Part shown: positions 42,221-49,748 of the stretch, one piece after another
Position numbering within the stretch: the first letter of the stretch is position 1
Layout: each line of letters starts with the position of its first letter
Assembly: GCA_003597945.1 (NCBI GenBank)
Contig: QZJS01000083.1
Location: 1 to 49,748, forward strand
Source of the DNA: Desulfobacteraceae bacterium
Lineage (GTDB): Bacteria; Desulfobacterota; Desulfobacteria; Desulfobacterales; Desulfosalsimonadaceae
Length of the DNA stretch: 49,748 nucleotides
Reading direction: 5' to 3'
Program-made: the position numbers and the translations under genes
The notes under the pieces: model-generated
What the model saw: only the letters and a program-made list of their open reading frames with translations
What the model was told of the DNA's origin: nothing
Databases searched by the model: none

Positions 42221-43711
42221 CTATCCCTTGGTGTAATATCTGTACCCGGTTTCATGCTTTAGTTTTTCCAGTTCGGCACGGAGTTCCGAAAGAAGCGCTT
42301 GAAATTCCGGCTTCCTGATGATATTATTTTTTTCTCCCGGATCTTTTCTCAGGTTATAAAGCTCGGCAGGGCGCACATCATTGTGATAGGTGATGTATTT
42401 ATATTGATCGGTCCTCACCGCCGTCATGCCTGGAATAGGTATGGGGAACACTGGAAAATGCTCATAGAGAAAATTCGACCTGATCTCAGCTTCGGGATTT
42501 TTGAGCGCCGGGACAAGACTTATCCCTTGCATTTCTTCCGGTACCGGTATGCCGATCATATCCAGAAGCGTTGGGGCAAGGTCGATGTTGAGCGCCATCT
42601 GGCTCACCCGCCTGCCTGGTTGCCGGATTTCTCCCGGATACCGCACCATGAAGGGAATACGTATGGACTCCTCGTAGGGGTGGCGTTTATCATAACGCCC
42701 TTGTTCACCCCAGGAATGGCCGTTATCGCCCGCATACACGATAATTGTATTATCCAGGGCCCCCATCACCTCCATTGTCGAAAACAGCCTGCCGGTCTGT
42801 TCGTCCACGGAAACAATGGTCTCGCAATAATTACGGTAGAGCATATTCATGGATATGGGAGCGCCCACAAACATATGGTTGTTTGTGTAGGTGTTGAAGA
42901 TATTGGATTCCCGGGGGAGCTGCAGGTCAACTCCCTTATAGATGCCCCGAAGATGTTTCGGGGGCCTGAATCCGAAATGCACCGCCTTGTGCGAAAGATA
43001 CAGACAAAAAGGGTTGGCGCGGGGCCGCTTTATGTATTCCAGGGCGAAATCGGTCAGATCGTCGGTGATGTATTTCCCAGGTCGGGATGTTTCTACGCCG
43101 TCAATGATAAGCGGGCAGTCATAGTAAACGCCCTGACCGCCTTCCTTGGTAAAGGTAATGAAATGATCAATCCCCCGCAGCTGAGGAAGATCCCTGCCTG
43201 GCATGTGCCATTTCCCGATAAAGGCGGTATCATACCCGGCGGCCTTTATATATTCCATGAACGTGGTATTGCTATTATTCCAGGGCGTGTGATTGGTCAC
43301 TACCCCGTGCCGGTGCGCATACTGTCCCGTAAGGAAACTCGCCCTTGAAGGGCTGCACAGCGATGTGGTGACGAAACTGTTCTCAAAGATCACACCTTCA
43401 TTGGCGATCCGGTCCAGATTGGGCGTCTGAAGAAACGGGTGTCCCATGCAGCCCAAATGATCCCAGCGATGATCATCCGTGAGAATAAAAATGATATTGG
43501 GTTTGTCCGCGCGACGCTTTACGGTCTCCGGCACGTAAACATCGCGGGGTAAAATATGATGCACACGGTTGTCGCCCTCCGGACCGCAACAAGGGAGCAC
43601 CCCCAGGCCCATCCCGGCAATGCCCGCCATGACAGCGGCGCCGCCCGTCTTTTTAAGAAACTCCCGACGACTGAGATTATTGTTTTCCAATGGGTGTTTT
43701 TTATTTTCCAT
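42221..43711 (-). CDS. Tat-exported sulfatase (alkaline phosphatase superfamily)
   Basis: 496 residues from the ATG at 43711, eight bases after GAGGAGG; the ORF start at 43744 lacks a site. The Tat signal is SRREFLKKTGG followed by a hydrophobic stretch and LPCC, which could also serve as a lipobox. The sulfatase core has FILTDDHRWDHLG, the formylglycine motif SLCSPSRASFLTGQ (Cys119 of CxPxR), IGKWHMPG, VYAGDNGHSWGEQGRYDKR and the C-terminal LYNLRKDPGEKNN. It hydrolyses sulfate esters in the periplasm once the cysteine is converted to formylglycine. No maturase gene is in the window. Confidence 0.93.
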   Translation of the reverse strand: MENKKHPLENNNLSRREFLKKTGGAAVMAGIAGMGLGVLPCCGPEGDNRVHHILPRDVYVPETVKRRADKPNIIFILTDDHRWDHLGCMGHPFLQTPNLDRIANEGVIFENSFVTTSLCSPSRASFLTGQYAHRHGVVTNHTPWNNSNTTFMEYIKAAGYDTAFIGKWHMPGRDLPQLRGIDHFITFTKEGGQGVYYDCPLIIDGVETSRPGKYITDDLTDFALEYIKRPRANPFCLYLSHKAVHFGFRPPKHLRGIYKGVDLQLPRESNIFNTYTNNHMFVGAPISMNMLYRNYCETIVSVDEQTGRLFSTMEVMGALDNTIIVYAGDNGHSWGEQGRYDKRHPYEESIRIPFMVRYPGEIRQPGRRVSQMALNIDLAPTLLDMIGIPVPEEMQGISLVPALKNPEAEIRSNFLYEHFPVFPIPIPGMTAVRTDQYKYITYHNDVRPAELYNLRKDPGEKNNIIRKPEFQALLSELRAELEKLKHETGYRYYTKG

Positions 43712-43898
43712 GACATTGCCTCCTCTTACATGATGGGGCATCACCCAAAAGCGGCAACTTCGATTCTTTTCGAACTTCCAGGCGAGTATTTTTAGCCTAA
43801 AGGCAAACCCAATGCTCGGGTTATGGCTCGATCAGATTAAAATTGCGGCAAGAATAACCAGGGCATGTTTCATCAAGGGCCTCCACAGGAAAATTTTT

Positions 43899-44090
43899 TT
43901 AACTTCCGCATTTCCGCTTAATTTCAGCAAGCCATCGGGACTGCTCCTGCTGATATTCGGCCTCGGTTTTGTCGCGGCCAGGGTCATCCGGATTTTCGCA
44001 GTCCGGCGTATTCACCTTCAGGGATTTAAAAAACCGGATAATCCTTTCAATGCGGGCCGCTGCAGTAATATTGTTCTGAGTATCGCTCAT
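43899..44090 (-). CDS. Small hypothetical charged protein
   Basis: 63 residues, with a GAGGA site seven bases before the ATG at 44090. It is hydrophilic and helix-prone (ITAAARIERIIRFFKSLKV, then TEAEYQQEQSRWLAEIKRK) with two cysteines and no signal peptide. No known family is recognised. It lies on the same strand, 187 bases upstream of the sulfatase. The good ribosome site and sensible composition argue that it is real, but its shortness limits confidence. Confidence 0.5.
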   Translation of the reverse strand: MSDTQNNITAAARIERIIRFFKSLKVNTPDCENPDDPGRDKTEAEYQQEQSRWLAEIKRKCGS

Positions 44091-44544
44091 ACCGTTTCCT
44101 CATCCGGGACGACCGGCAAGTCTGCCATGCCATGTGGTTGCGGGCGGGCCAGACACATGGACGGTTGCCGCTCAATGGATAAGATCGTTTTTCGATCATC
44201 TGCCACCGAAAAACTTCTCGAATGAGCCGAATTATAAAAGACAGGCCATGAGGAGTCAACGATTCAGAGAAACACGGCTCAAAAGAAGCTTTTGAAAGGC
44301 CCGGGTCAGCAAACAATCCCCATAAAACGATCCTTTAGACGATCCTTTAGGCTTGACAGAAAAACCGATTCGTGCGACATATCGACTAATTCCAGCATCC
44401 AAACAGTTCATTGCCCCTTTCAAATGTCGATACATCGCTGTCTCTTGCGATTTGAAAAGCCGCCGTCAAACGGAGGATTGATAGACAGGAAAACGTCAAG
44501 ATCCTTTCATTCCAAACAACCCATTGCCAGGTTAAGGAGGATGT
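44091..44544. other. Intergenic region before the penicillin-acylase-family gene
   Basis: 454 bases without a supportable gene. It contains the tandem repeat at 44327-44350 and, just after it, a TTGACA at 44353-44358 that could be the -35 box of the downstream gene, although no good -10 follows at 16-18 bases. Confidence 0.5.
44327..44350. repeat. Tandem 12-base repeat ACGATCCTTTAG x2
   Basis: Two exact adjacent copies (44327-44338 and 44339-44350) end two bases before a TTGACA box. They could be a duplicated activator site or a slippage duplication. No further copies were noticed nearby. Confidence 0.7.
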
Positions 44545-47088
44545 ATGAAAAAAAAACGATGGTTGATCCTGTTTTGCGTATTGGTGTTTAGCGGTTTTAC
44601 AATGGCGGCGGACGCGGCCGTCAAAACGTTAAGGGATGACAAGGGGGTCTGGTTCATCAAGGGCGAGCCCACTGACAGCTTTTTTGATGTTTTCGAGGCA
44701 ATGGGATACGCCGTGGCAACGGACCGGCTCTGGCAGGCGGAATCCTTTCGAAGAGCCGCAAATGGGCAACTGGCTGCAATTTTCGGCCCCGACTACCTTC
44801 AACAGGACATGCTGGTCCGCATGACCGGATACTCCAAGGCGGAACTGACGGCCGGATACAATAATCTGGATAACGACTCAAAAATGATGATTGACGGCTA
44901 CGTAGCCGGCTTTAACCGTCGCATTGCGGAAATTACCGCCAACGGGGCCATAAGACCGTTTGAATTTCATGCCCTGAAATTTGTCCCGGCCCCCTGGACC
45001 CCGGAAGACGTGATGGCCTGGCAGGCCCTGATGCTGCGCCAGTTCGATCCCGAGGCTCAGAAACGGGGGCAGTTGAATAACGCGGCCCTGGTGCAGTATC
45101 TGACCACGGTTTTCGGCCCGGCCGCGGGTATGGGCATGTTTTATGACCTGCGCTGGCTCAATGATCCGTCGGCCACCACCTATATTCCGGGATCCGGGGA
45201 TCATAACGCTTTTTCAGCAACCGGCAATCTGACTTCACGGATACGCGTGCCCGCTCTTCCTATAGATGCCTTGCCGGAAATCAATCTTGAGGAGGTGGTT
45301 CAAAACCTGGAAAACCTCTGGGCGGACCGCGAGGAAAAGCTCAGAAAAATCAATGCCTACGCGGAAATGGGCTCCTATGCCTGGGTAATCAGCGGAGATA
45401 AAACCGCCTCGGGCCGGCCCACCATCTATTCCGGTCCCCAGATGGGTTTCGATACGCCCGCCATCATCATGGAAGGTTCCATTGATGCCGCCGGGCTAAG
45501 AATTTCTGGCATGGCCATTGCCGGATTGCCCGGCATCGTCATCGGCCGGACCCCCCATCATGCCTGGTCCATGCAGGTGGGCCACGCCCGCACCACGGAT
45601 TATTATTTTGAACCGCCCCCTGCCATGGCGCCGACCGGCTATTACACCTCCCGGTCGGAAACCATCCAAGTGGCAGGCCAGGGCCCGGTGACCATCCAGG
45701 TCTATCGTTCGCCCCATGGACCCATCGTCAGTCCTGTGAATTTCAACCCGGCGACCTACAACATGACCACCGACGGACCCATCGTGGCTTGGAAATACGC
45801 GCACTGGGGCATGGAGCATGGAACAATTTCGGCATTTCTTAGGATGGCCCGGGCCCAGAGCATGGACGAATTCGGCGCGGCTTTAGAGGATGTAGGCGTC
45901 AGCCAGCACTTCTGCTACGCGGACAATGAAGGAAACATTGCCTACTGGATGTCTGGCGCGGATTACGTCCGGCCCAACCAGAATGCGCAAGGGGCTCCCG
46001 TGGACTGGCGTCTTCCCCAGGGGATGTTTTTCCCGGCCGTCATGCCGGCTGAATGGACGGACATACGTCGTCCGCTTTCCACGGACCGAAACACCTCGCA
46101 AGGCTTCTATACCGGCTGGAACAACAAGACAAGCAATGATTACGGAAACGCCTATAACAACATGAGCTATTACTTCGGTCCGTTTCACCGTGCCCATGTG
46201 CTGGAGGAATATCTGGCTGATAAAAGCGACCTGACATTCGAGGAAATCCGGGACTTGGCCCTAAACATCGCCACCACCGATTCCTTTGGTAACGGCGGAA
46301 ATCCATGGGCATTCGTGAAAGACGATTTCGAAAACGCCGTGTCCCAGAATTCCACGGCGGCCCGAAGCCAGGCGCTTGCCGTTATGGATGATTTTGACGG
46401 CCATTTTGTCGACGGCGGACCGGACAACTGGGCGTCCGGGATGGATCGATCCGATGCATGGATGCTTGCCGACGCATGGATGCGCGAAGCCATCGATCTG
46501 ACTTTCCGGGATGAACTTGGCAACTCCACCATCGAATACGATCCGGATGCGGAACCCGGGAAACGATGGAAAAACCCGCAGGTGTTGTTTAACGTGCTGA
46601 TCCGCGGCCTTGCTGGTGAAGATGCTTCCGTGGTTAATAATTACAACTGGTTCCAGAATGTTGCCGATCCGGAAGCTCCCCAGACCGCCGAAGAAATCAT
46701 CGTGGCGGCATTAGACAATGTGCTTGCCGCTCTGGGTGAAAGGCCCTGGGGCATTGACAAGCGCGGCGAAATCGAATTCAATCATCCGATGTTTAATAAT
46801 GAGCCGGTAAAACTCAATCCCCTGCACAAAATACCCTTTTCCTCACGGTCCACATACGCCCACTGCGTTGAAATGGGTAAATTTGGACCCAAACGGATTG
46901 AAAGCATGTTCCCCCTGGGCCAATCCGGCGACATCCGGGGATATGCCATCGGAACCGATTTGATATTCGACCGGAATTTCTTCTCCATGACCGGCGTTTA
47001 TGATGACTTTTCCCATCGCCGTTTCAAGGATGAAACGGGCAAAGGCGGCAGTACCTGCTTTATTAAAGCACTGATGGACAACCAATAA
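44545..47088 (+). CDS. Penicillin acylase-family Ntn hydrolase
   Basis: 847 residues, the length of penicillin G/AHL acylase precursors. A signal peptide covers about 1-24 (ending MAADA). The alpha-chain part has the FEAMGYAVATDRLWQAESFRR signature, shown here as its first-strand and helix region. The nucleophile is in MGSYAWVISGDKTASGRP, with Ser277 as the new beta-chain N-terminus after autocleavage. Downstream, AGLPGIVIGRTPHHAWSM and FSATDNEG-like FCYADNEGNIAYW segments complete the active site. It cleaves an amide in the periplasm; AHL, penicillin-type or other amides are all possible. A strong AAGGAGG precedes the ATG. No operon partner is seen. Confidence 0.88.
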   Translation: MKKKRWLILFCVLVFSGFTMAADAAVKTLRDDKGVWFIKGEPTDSFFDVFEAMGYAVATDRLWQAESFRRAANGQLAAIFGPDYLQQDMLVRMTGYSKAELTAGYNNLDNDSKMMIDGYVAGFNRRIAEITANGAIRPFEFHALKFVPAPWTPEDVMAWQALMLRQFDPEAQKRGQLNNAALVQYLTTVFGPAAGMGMFYDLRWLNDPSATTYIPGSGDHNAFSATGNLTSRIRVPALPIDALPEINLEEVVQNLENLWADREEKLRKINAYAEMGSYAWVISGDKTASGRPTIYSGPQMGFDTPAIIMEGSIDAAGLRISGMAIAGLPGIVIGRTPHHAWSMQVGHARTTDYYFEPPPAMAPTGYYTSRSETIQVAGQGPVTIQVYRSPHGPIVSPVNFNPATYNMTTDGPIVAWKYAHWGMEHGTISAFLRMARAQSMDEFGAALEDVGVSQHFCYADNEGNIAYWMSGADYVRPNQNAQGAPVDWRLPQGMFFPAVMPAEWTDIRRPLSTDRNTSQGFYTGWNNKTSNDYGNAYNNMSYYFGPFHRAHVLEEYLADKSDLTFEEIRDLALNIATTDSFGNGGNPWAFVKDDFENAVSQNSTAARSQALAVMDDFDGHFVDGGPDNWASGMDRSDAWMLADAWMREAIDLTFRDELGNSTIEYDPDAEPGKRWKNPQVLFNVLIRGLAGEDASVVNNYNWFQNVADPEAPQTAEEIIVAALDNVLAALGERPWGIDKRGEIEFNHPMFNNEPVKLNPLHKIPFSSRSTYAHCVEMGKFGPKRIESMFPLGQSGDIRGYAIGTDLIFDRNFFSMTGVYDDFSHRRFKDETGKGGSTCFIKALMDNQ

Positions 47089-47099
47089 TATCGCTTTCC

Positions 47100-47133
47100 T
47101 TCCCGCCGCGGGCGGCATCGTCCGCGGCGGGAA
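47100..47133. terminator. GC-rich hairpin between convergent acylase and rhodanese genes
   Basis: TTCCCGCCGCGG (47100-47111) and CCGCGGCGGGAA (47122-47133) form a perfect 12-bp stem with a 10-base loop. It lies 11 bases after the acylase stop and 15 bases past the rhodanese stop (minus). T-runs are short, but the position between two converging genes supports a bidirectional terminator. Confidence 0.65.
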
Positions 47134-47148
47134 ACCTGCAACATTGTG

Positions 47149-47553
47149 CTACTTCGATTCAGTTGGATACTCGCTCTTTTTCCATTCGTTCCATCCGCCC
47201 TTGAGCGCAAATACCTTCGGGTAACCTTTTTCCATCATTTTAAGCGCAAGACCTGCGCTGGTTCCTTCGTTCTTTCACGTACAATAGAGAACAATAGTCT
47301 TGTCTTTTGGGTATTTATCCGCCCAGGCATCAAAATTCCGATAGTTTTCCCTCACCGCACCTTTAATCTTCTCGCCGGCCAGAAACCATGACGTATACGC
47401 ACGGACATCGATAATGACAACATTGGGTTCCCCGAGCAGGGCCTTGAGATCATCTTTGTCCATGCGAACCGCCTCGGCTCCGGCCACGACAGATGCCAGA
47501 AAAATCTGAAATACAAATACAGCCGCCAGGGCCGCTGCAACGCGATATTTCAT
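47149..47553 (-). CDS. Periplasmic rhodanese-like protein, probable selenoprotein (in-frame TGA read as Sec93)
   Basis: The frame from the ATG at 47553 (GGGAGGG seven bases upstream) gives a signal peptide (KYRVAAALAAVFVFQIFLA, cleavage near VAGA) and a rhodanese domain: LGEPNVVIIDVRAYTSWFL, then KDKTIVLYCT, then an in-frame TGA (47275-47277). The same frame continues as KNEGTSAGLALKMMEKGYP, KVFALKGGWNEWKK and a TAG stop at 47149; 134 residues in all. The continuation is unmistakably the second half of a rhodanese, and the TGA replaces the second Cys of the common YCxC active-site loop. A hairpin with loop GGUCU follows. It should act in the periplasm on sulfane sulfur or selenium. Stopping at the TGA would remove a third of the fold. 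Confidence 0.87.
47243..47259 (-). promoter_or_regulatory. SECIS element in the rhodanese gene
   Basis: On the minus strand AGCGCA-GGUCU-UGCGCU forms a perfect 6-bp stem. The loop GGUCU begins 22 nt after the UGA, with spacing and loop sequence close to those of the E. coli fdhF SECIS (loop AGGUCU). Confidence 0.82.
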
Positions 47554-48069
47554 TTCGTTTCCCTCCCAATTATTCGCATTTGTTTTCAGGGCCGCCATAA
47601 AAACAACGCCCCTGCAGATGAAGGCCTCATACAAAGGGAAATCTTAAGGCCTTCGCTATTACTTCCGTGAAAAATGCAAAATCCGCTTTACCTGATTACA
47701 AAACCTTCAACGGATGCGGCGACATATTGATTTTTATAATATGTATGGGATGCGGATGTGTCAAACATATCGCTTCTGCGTTTTGCCGGCTGGCAAAACG
47801 GGTCCGAGAAAAAATTTGACTGGGCCACAGCGGAGGCGTATCGCAGCCCTGCCATTGCTTTTCTCCGTGAGTTGAAAATCCACAGTCCCAAGCCTCGACT
47901 TCATCTTTGCAATTTACCCAATATGGTTAATATTAGTTATTATAAGTTATTTTTTTATTAAAATTCGGCCTGATTTAATAAATAATTGACTTTTAGCTTC
48001 TAATATTGATATCAATCCAACCTTTATATGCCTTTTTCGACCGCATCAGTTCAAATAACGGGAGCGGCA
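47554..48069. other. Divergent intergenic region between rhodanese and porin genes
   Basis: 516 bases without a supportable gene; two overlapping open frames near 47690-47960 lack ribosome sites and recognisable domains. The right third is A+T-rich and should hold the porin promoter: TTGACT at 47986-47991 is a possible -35. The palindrome at 48005-48016 is listed separately. Confidence 0.5.
48005..48016. promoter_or_regulatory. Perfect palindrome ATTGATATCAAT upstream of the porin
   Basis: A 12-base perfect palindrome positioned where the porin -10 region would lie (14 bases after TTGACT). It is a candidate operator. The TTGAT/ATCAA arms recall FNR/CRP half-sites but lack the four-base spacer, so no regulator is named. 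Confidence 0.4.
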
Positions 48070-49386
48070 ATGTCTATATCCGATACTGTTTATAAAAAAT
48101 CATCTTTGTATTTATATCCATACTGGTTGTTTTTCATTATTTATGGTCTTTTTTTTCCGGTAACGGCCGAGCCTTCGCCACCCGGCCCGACCGCGCCGGC
48201 AGTCGTAGTCCCCATAGCCGCTTCCGGGATCGATGTGGTCGTCGGCGGCCTTTTTCAGACGGATTACCGGTATTACACGGAATCCGAACGACCGGACAAC
48301 CGGTTCATGATCCGCCGGGCGCAAGTGGAATTAAGCTCGCAGGTTAGACCGTGGCTGATGCTCAACCTGGAATATGAGTTTAAAGACGACACCATCGATC
48401 ATCTTCAGGATACGTTCGCGGAAATCTCCTTCGGATCTCACGCGGCCCGCATCGGCCATTTCAAAAAACCCTTCGGCCTGGAACAGCAGAGCCCGGATGC
48501 GGGCATCTGTTTTGCCGAACGTTCCATGGGCGAATATTTATCGCCCGGCCGTGATGTCGGCCTGATGCTGCACGGCGCGTTTTCAAAAAACCGCCTCCAC
48601 TACGCCGCCGGTCTGTTCAACGCGGACGGCGACAATGTCGGCAATCGATCCGACGGCAGGGATGATCCGGAAATGGTCGGCCGGCTGGTGCTGGCGCCCT
48701 TTGCCGACTCCGGCAACGAGTACCTGCGATATCTGCAATTCGGAGGTTCCGGGGCCTTTGCCCGAATCAACCTGAGCACGCTCGATGTTAAGGTGAAGAC
48801 CACCGGCATGGTCGATACCACCCGAAACATCTACGTGTTGTCCAACAATACCAAGTTCGGCGTGCTGCAAGCCGCCGATACCCGCTGGCGGCTTGGGGCC
48901 GAGGCGGCCTGGGCATGGCGGTCTCTGGCCTTGCAGGGCGAATACATCCGCCTGACGTATACGGATTTAAAACCCGTGGGAAATCCGGCGATGAACGCGG
49001 ATTTCAAATCCTGGTACGTGAACGCCCTTTATTTTTTCACCGGCGAGACCCCGTCGTTTTCAGGGGGCGTGCTTCAACCCATCGCGCCGCGCCGGCCCTT
49101 TGATCCCGCCGCCGGCGGTTTCGGGGCATGGGGAATCGCCATCCGTTACGCGCGTTTCCTGGGCGATGAGAACTGGATCAACCCGGCGGCCTTTGTCTCC
49201 GTTGAAAAAGCGGATGCCGTCAGCCTGGCCGTTAACTGGATTCTGGTCCCGATGCACAAGATTGTCCTGGATTACACCTGTACGGACCTGTCCGAGCCCA
49301 TTCGCGTCCGGGTGCATCCCGACGGCGCCATTGATTACATCGATAAGGAAAATGTGGTGACGATTCGATATGTTATTGATCTTTAA
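48070..49386 (+). CDS. Phosphate-selective porin O/P-like outer-membrane protein
   Basis: 438 residues from the ATG at 48070, six bases after GGGAG; the ORF start at 48028 lacks a site. It has an extended N-terminus with a hydrophobic signal segment (YPYWLFFIIYGLFFPVTAE). The OprO/OprP-type barrel follows: GGLFQTDYRYYTE, RFMIRRAQVELSSQVRPWLML, AARIGHFKKPFGLEQQ, ERSMGEYLSPGRDVGLML and a C-terminal strand YVIDL. It forms anion-selective channels for phosphate or polyanions in the outer membrane. The multihaem cytochrome gene follows 22 bases later, so the pair may serve extracellular or periplasmic electron transfer rather than phosphate uptake. Confidence 0.85.
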   Translation: MSISDTVYKKSSLYLYPYWLFFIIYGLFFPVTAEPSPPGPTAPAVVVPIAASGIDVVVGGLFQTDYRYYTESERPDNRFMIRRAQVELSSQVRPWLMLNLEYEFKDDTIDHLQDTFAEISFGSHAARIGHFKKPFGLEQQSPDAGICFAERSMGEYLSPGRDVGLMLHGAFSKNRLHYAAGLFNADGDNVGNRSDGRDDPEMVGRLVLAPFADSGNEYLRYLQFGGSGAFARINLSTLDVKVKTTGMVDTTRNIYVLSNNTKFGVLQAADTRWRLGAEAAWAWRSLALQGEYIRLTYTDLKPVGNPAMNADFKSWYVNALYFFTGETPSFSGGVLQPIAPRRPFDPAAGGFGAWGIAIRYARFLGDENWINPAAFVSVEKADAVSLAVNWILVPMHKIVLDYTCTDLSEPIRVRVHPDGAIDYIDKENVVTIRYVIDL

Positions 49387-49408
49387 CTGAAAAAAACAAG
49401 GAGGGAAA

Positions 49409-49748
49409 ATGCGTACACGAAAACTGGTTATTCTGTTAATCACACTGGTGCTGATACCCGGCGGCGTCCTTTTTGCCGCTTACCATCACATGGGAGAGCG
49501 GGATTCGGGGAAGTTTCTGGACGCCTACCCGGAACTGGCCGGCACCAAGCTGGACCATTGCGCCCTGTGTCACAGCGGCGGCTCCTATGTAAACAACCAG
49601 GGCCGGACGGTTACCATGGGCTCCTGCCAGTGGTGCCATTATTCCTACGGGTATGACGGCTCGGGCGACATTGCCGACACCATGAACCAGTACGGCATTG
49701 ATTTTAAAGCCTACGGCCGAAACGTCGCGGCGGTCATGGCCATTGAAG
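49409..49748 (+). CDS. Multihaem c-type cytochrome (3' end beyond window)
   Basis: The frame opens at the ATG at 49409 (AAGGAGG just upstream) and runs off the window after 113 residues. A signal peptide or anchor is at the N-terminus (LVILLITLVLIPGGVLFAA). Two haem-attachment motifs are visible: CALCH (Cys51, Cys54, His55) and CQWCH (Cys73, Cys76, His77), with further possible axial His ligands (YHHMGE). It is a periplasmic or outer-membrane electron carrier. It directly follows the porin gene, in the same apparent operon. The number of haems and any catalytic role cannot be told from the part seen. Confidence 0.85.
   Translation, partial: MRTRKLVILLITLVLIPGGVLFAAYHHMGERDSGKFLDAYPELAGTKLDHCALCHSGGSYVNNQGRTVTMGSCQWCHYSYGYDGSGDIADTMNQYGIDFKAYGRNVAAVMAIE

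Noticed and set aside
47688-47961. Two overlapping short frames (47688-47891 minus, 47758-47961 plus)
   Set aside because: Neither has a ribosome site nor a recognisable sequence; listed as intergenic.

Overview
The window reads as a chromosomal segment from an anaerobic, fatty-acid-oxidising Desulfobacterota bacterium, most like the Desulfobacteraceae or Desulfosarcinaceae. This is inferred from gene content: acyl-CoA dehydrogenases with an ETF and a membrane HdrD-like ETF oxidoreductase, a class III polyhydroxyalkanoate (PHA) locus, a multihaem cytochrome, and in-frame UGA codons with SECIS-like hairpins. No rRNA, tRNA, CRISPR array or intact mobile element was seen.

Region by region. (1) 1-5507: beta-oxidation electron transfer, with a partial acyl-CoA dehydrogenase, an FadF/EMO-type iron-sulfur membrane protein, EtfB and EtfA. 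It closes on a strong terminator shared with convergent ahcY (5597-6859). (2) 7257-15024: a PHP-domain protein and a complete PHA locus. The locus has phaZ, divergent phaR, two paralogous 87-residue phasin-like proteins, phaE, phaC, a double-GAF protein and phaJ. (3) 15301-21042: a secreted protein of six fibronectin-III-like repeats, two more acyl-CoA dehydrogenases and an HpnA-like epimerase. (4) 21361-32024: an arsenic/thiol-redox island. It has arsR, a YeeE/YedE transporter, an ArsP-type permease, a mini-thioredoxin, an Fe-S protein, arsC, a CoA-disulfide-reductase-like flavoprotein, arsF, arsG, a universal stress protein, a membrane methyltransferase, a second arsR and acr3. Two decayed genes (a macro domain and vapC) lie inside and at its edge. 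(5) 32459-36275: a third arsR with a clear operator, a DUF1573 gene, a thioesterase, an outer-membrane barrel gene and a peroxiredoxin. (6) 36320-47088: a DUF2868/DUF3482 pair, a D-Ala-D-Ala carboxypeptidase, NAD synthetase, a membrane protein, a Tat-exported sulfatase and a penicillin-acylase-family enzyme. (7) 47149-49748: a rhodanese gene, an OprO/P-type porin and the start of a multihaem c-type cytochrome.

The main discovery is three genes that ordinary ORF calling splits or truncates but that read through a single in-frame TGA: a DUF1573 protein (TGA at 32963-32965, minus), a signal-peptide-bearing barrel protein (TGA at 34963-34965, plus) and a periplasmic rhodanese (TGA at 47275-47277, minus). 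In each case the frame continues as recognisable protein to a proper stop. Each TGA is followed, 16 to 32 nt later, by a hairpin whose apical loop has G in its first two positions (loops AGUU, GGU and GGUCU). This is the bacterial SECIS pattern, so I annotate all three as probable selenoproteins of the cell envelope. The rhodanese case is the strongest, because the TGA replaces the second Cys of the family's YCxC active-site loop and the hairpin resembles that of E. coli fdhF. No selA, selB, selC or selD lies in the window, so the reading depends on those genes being elsewhere in the genome.
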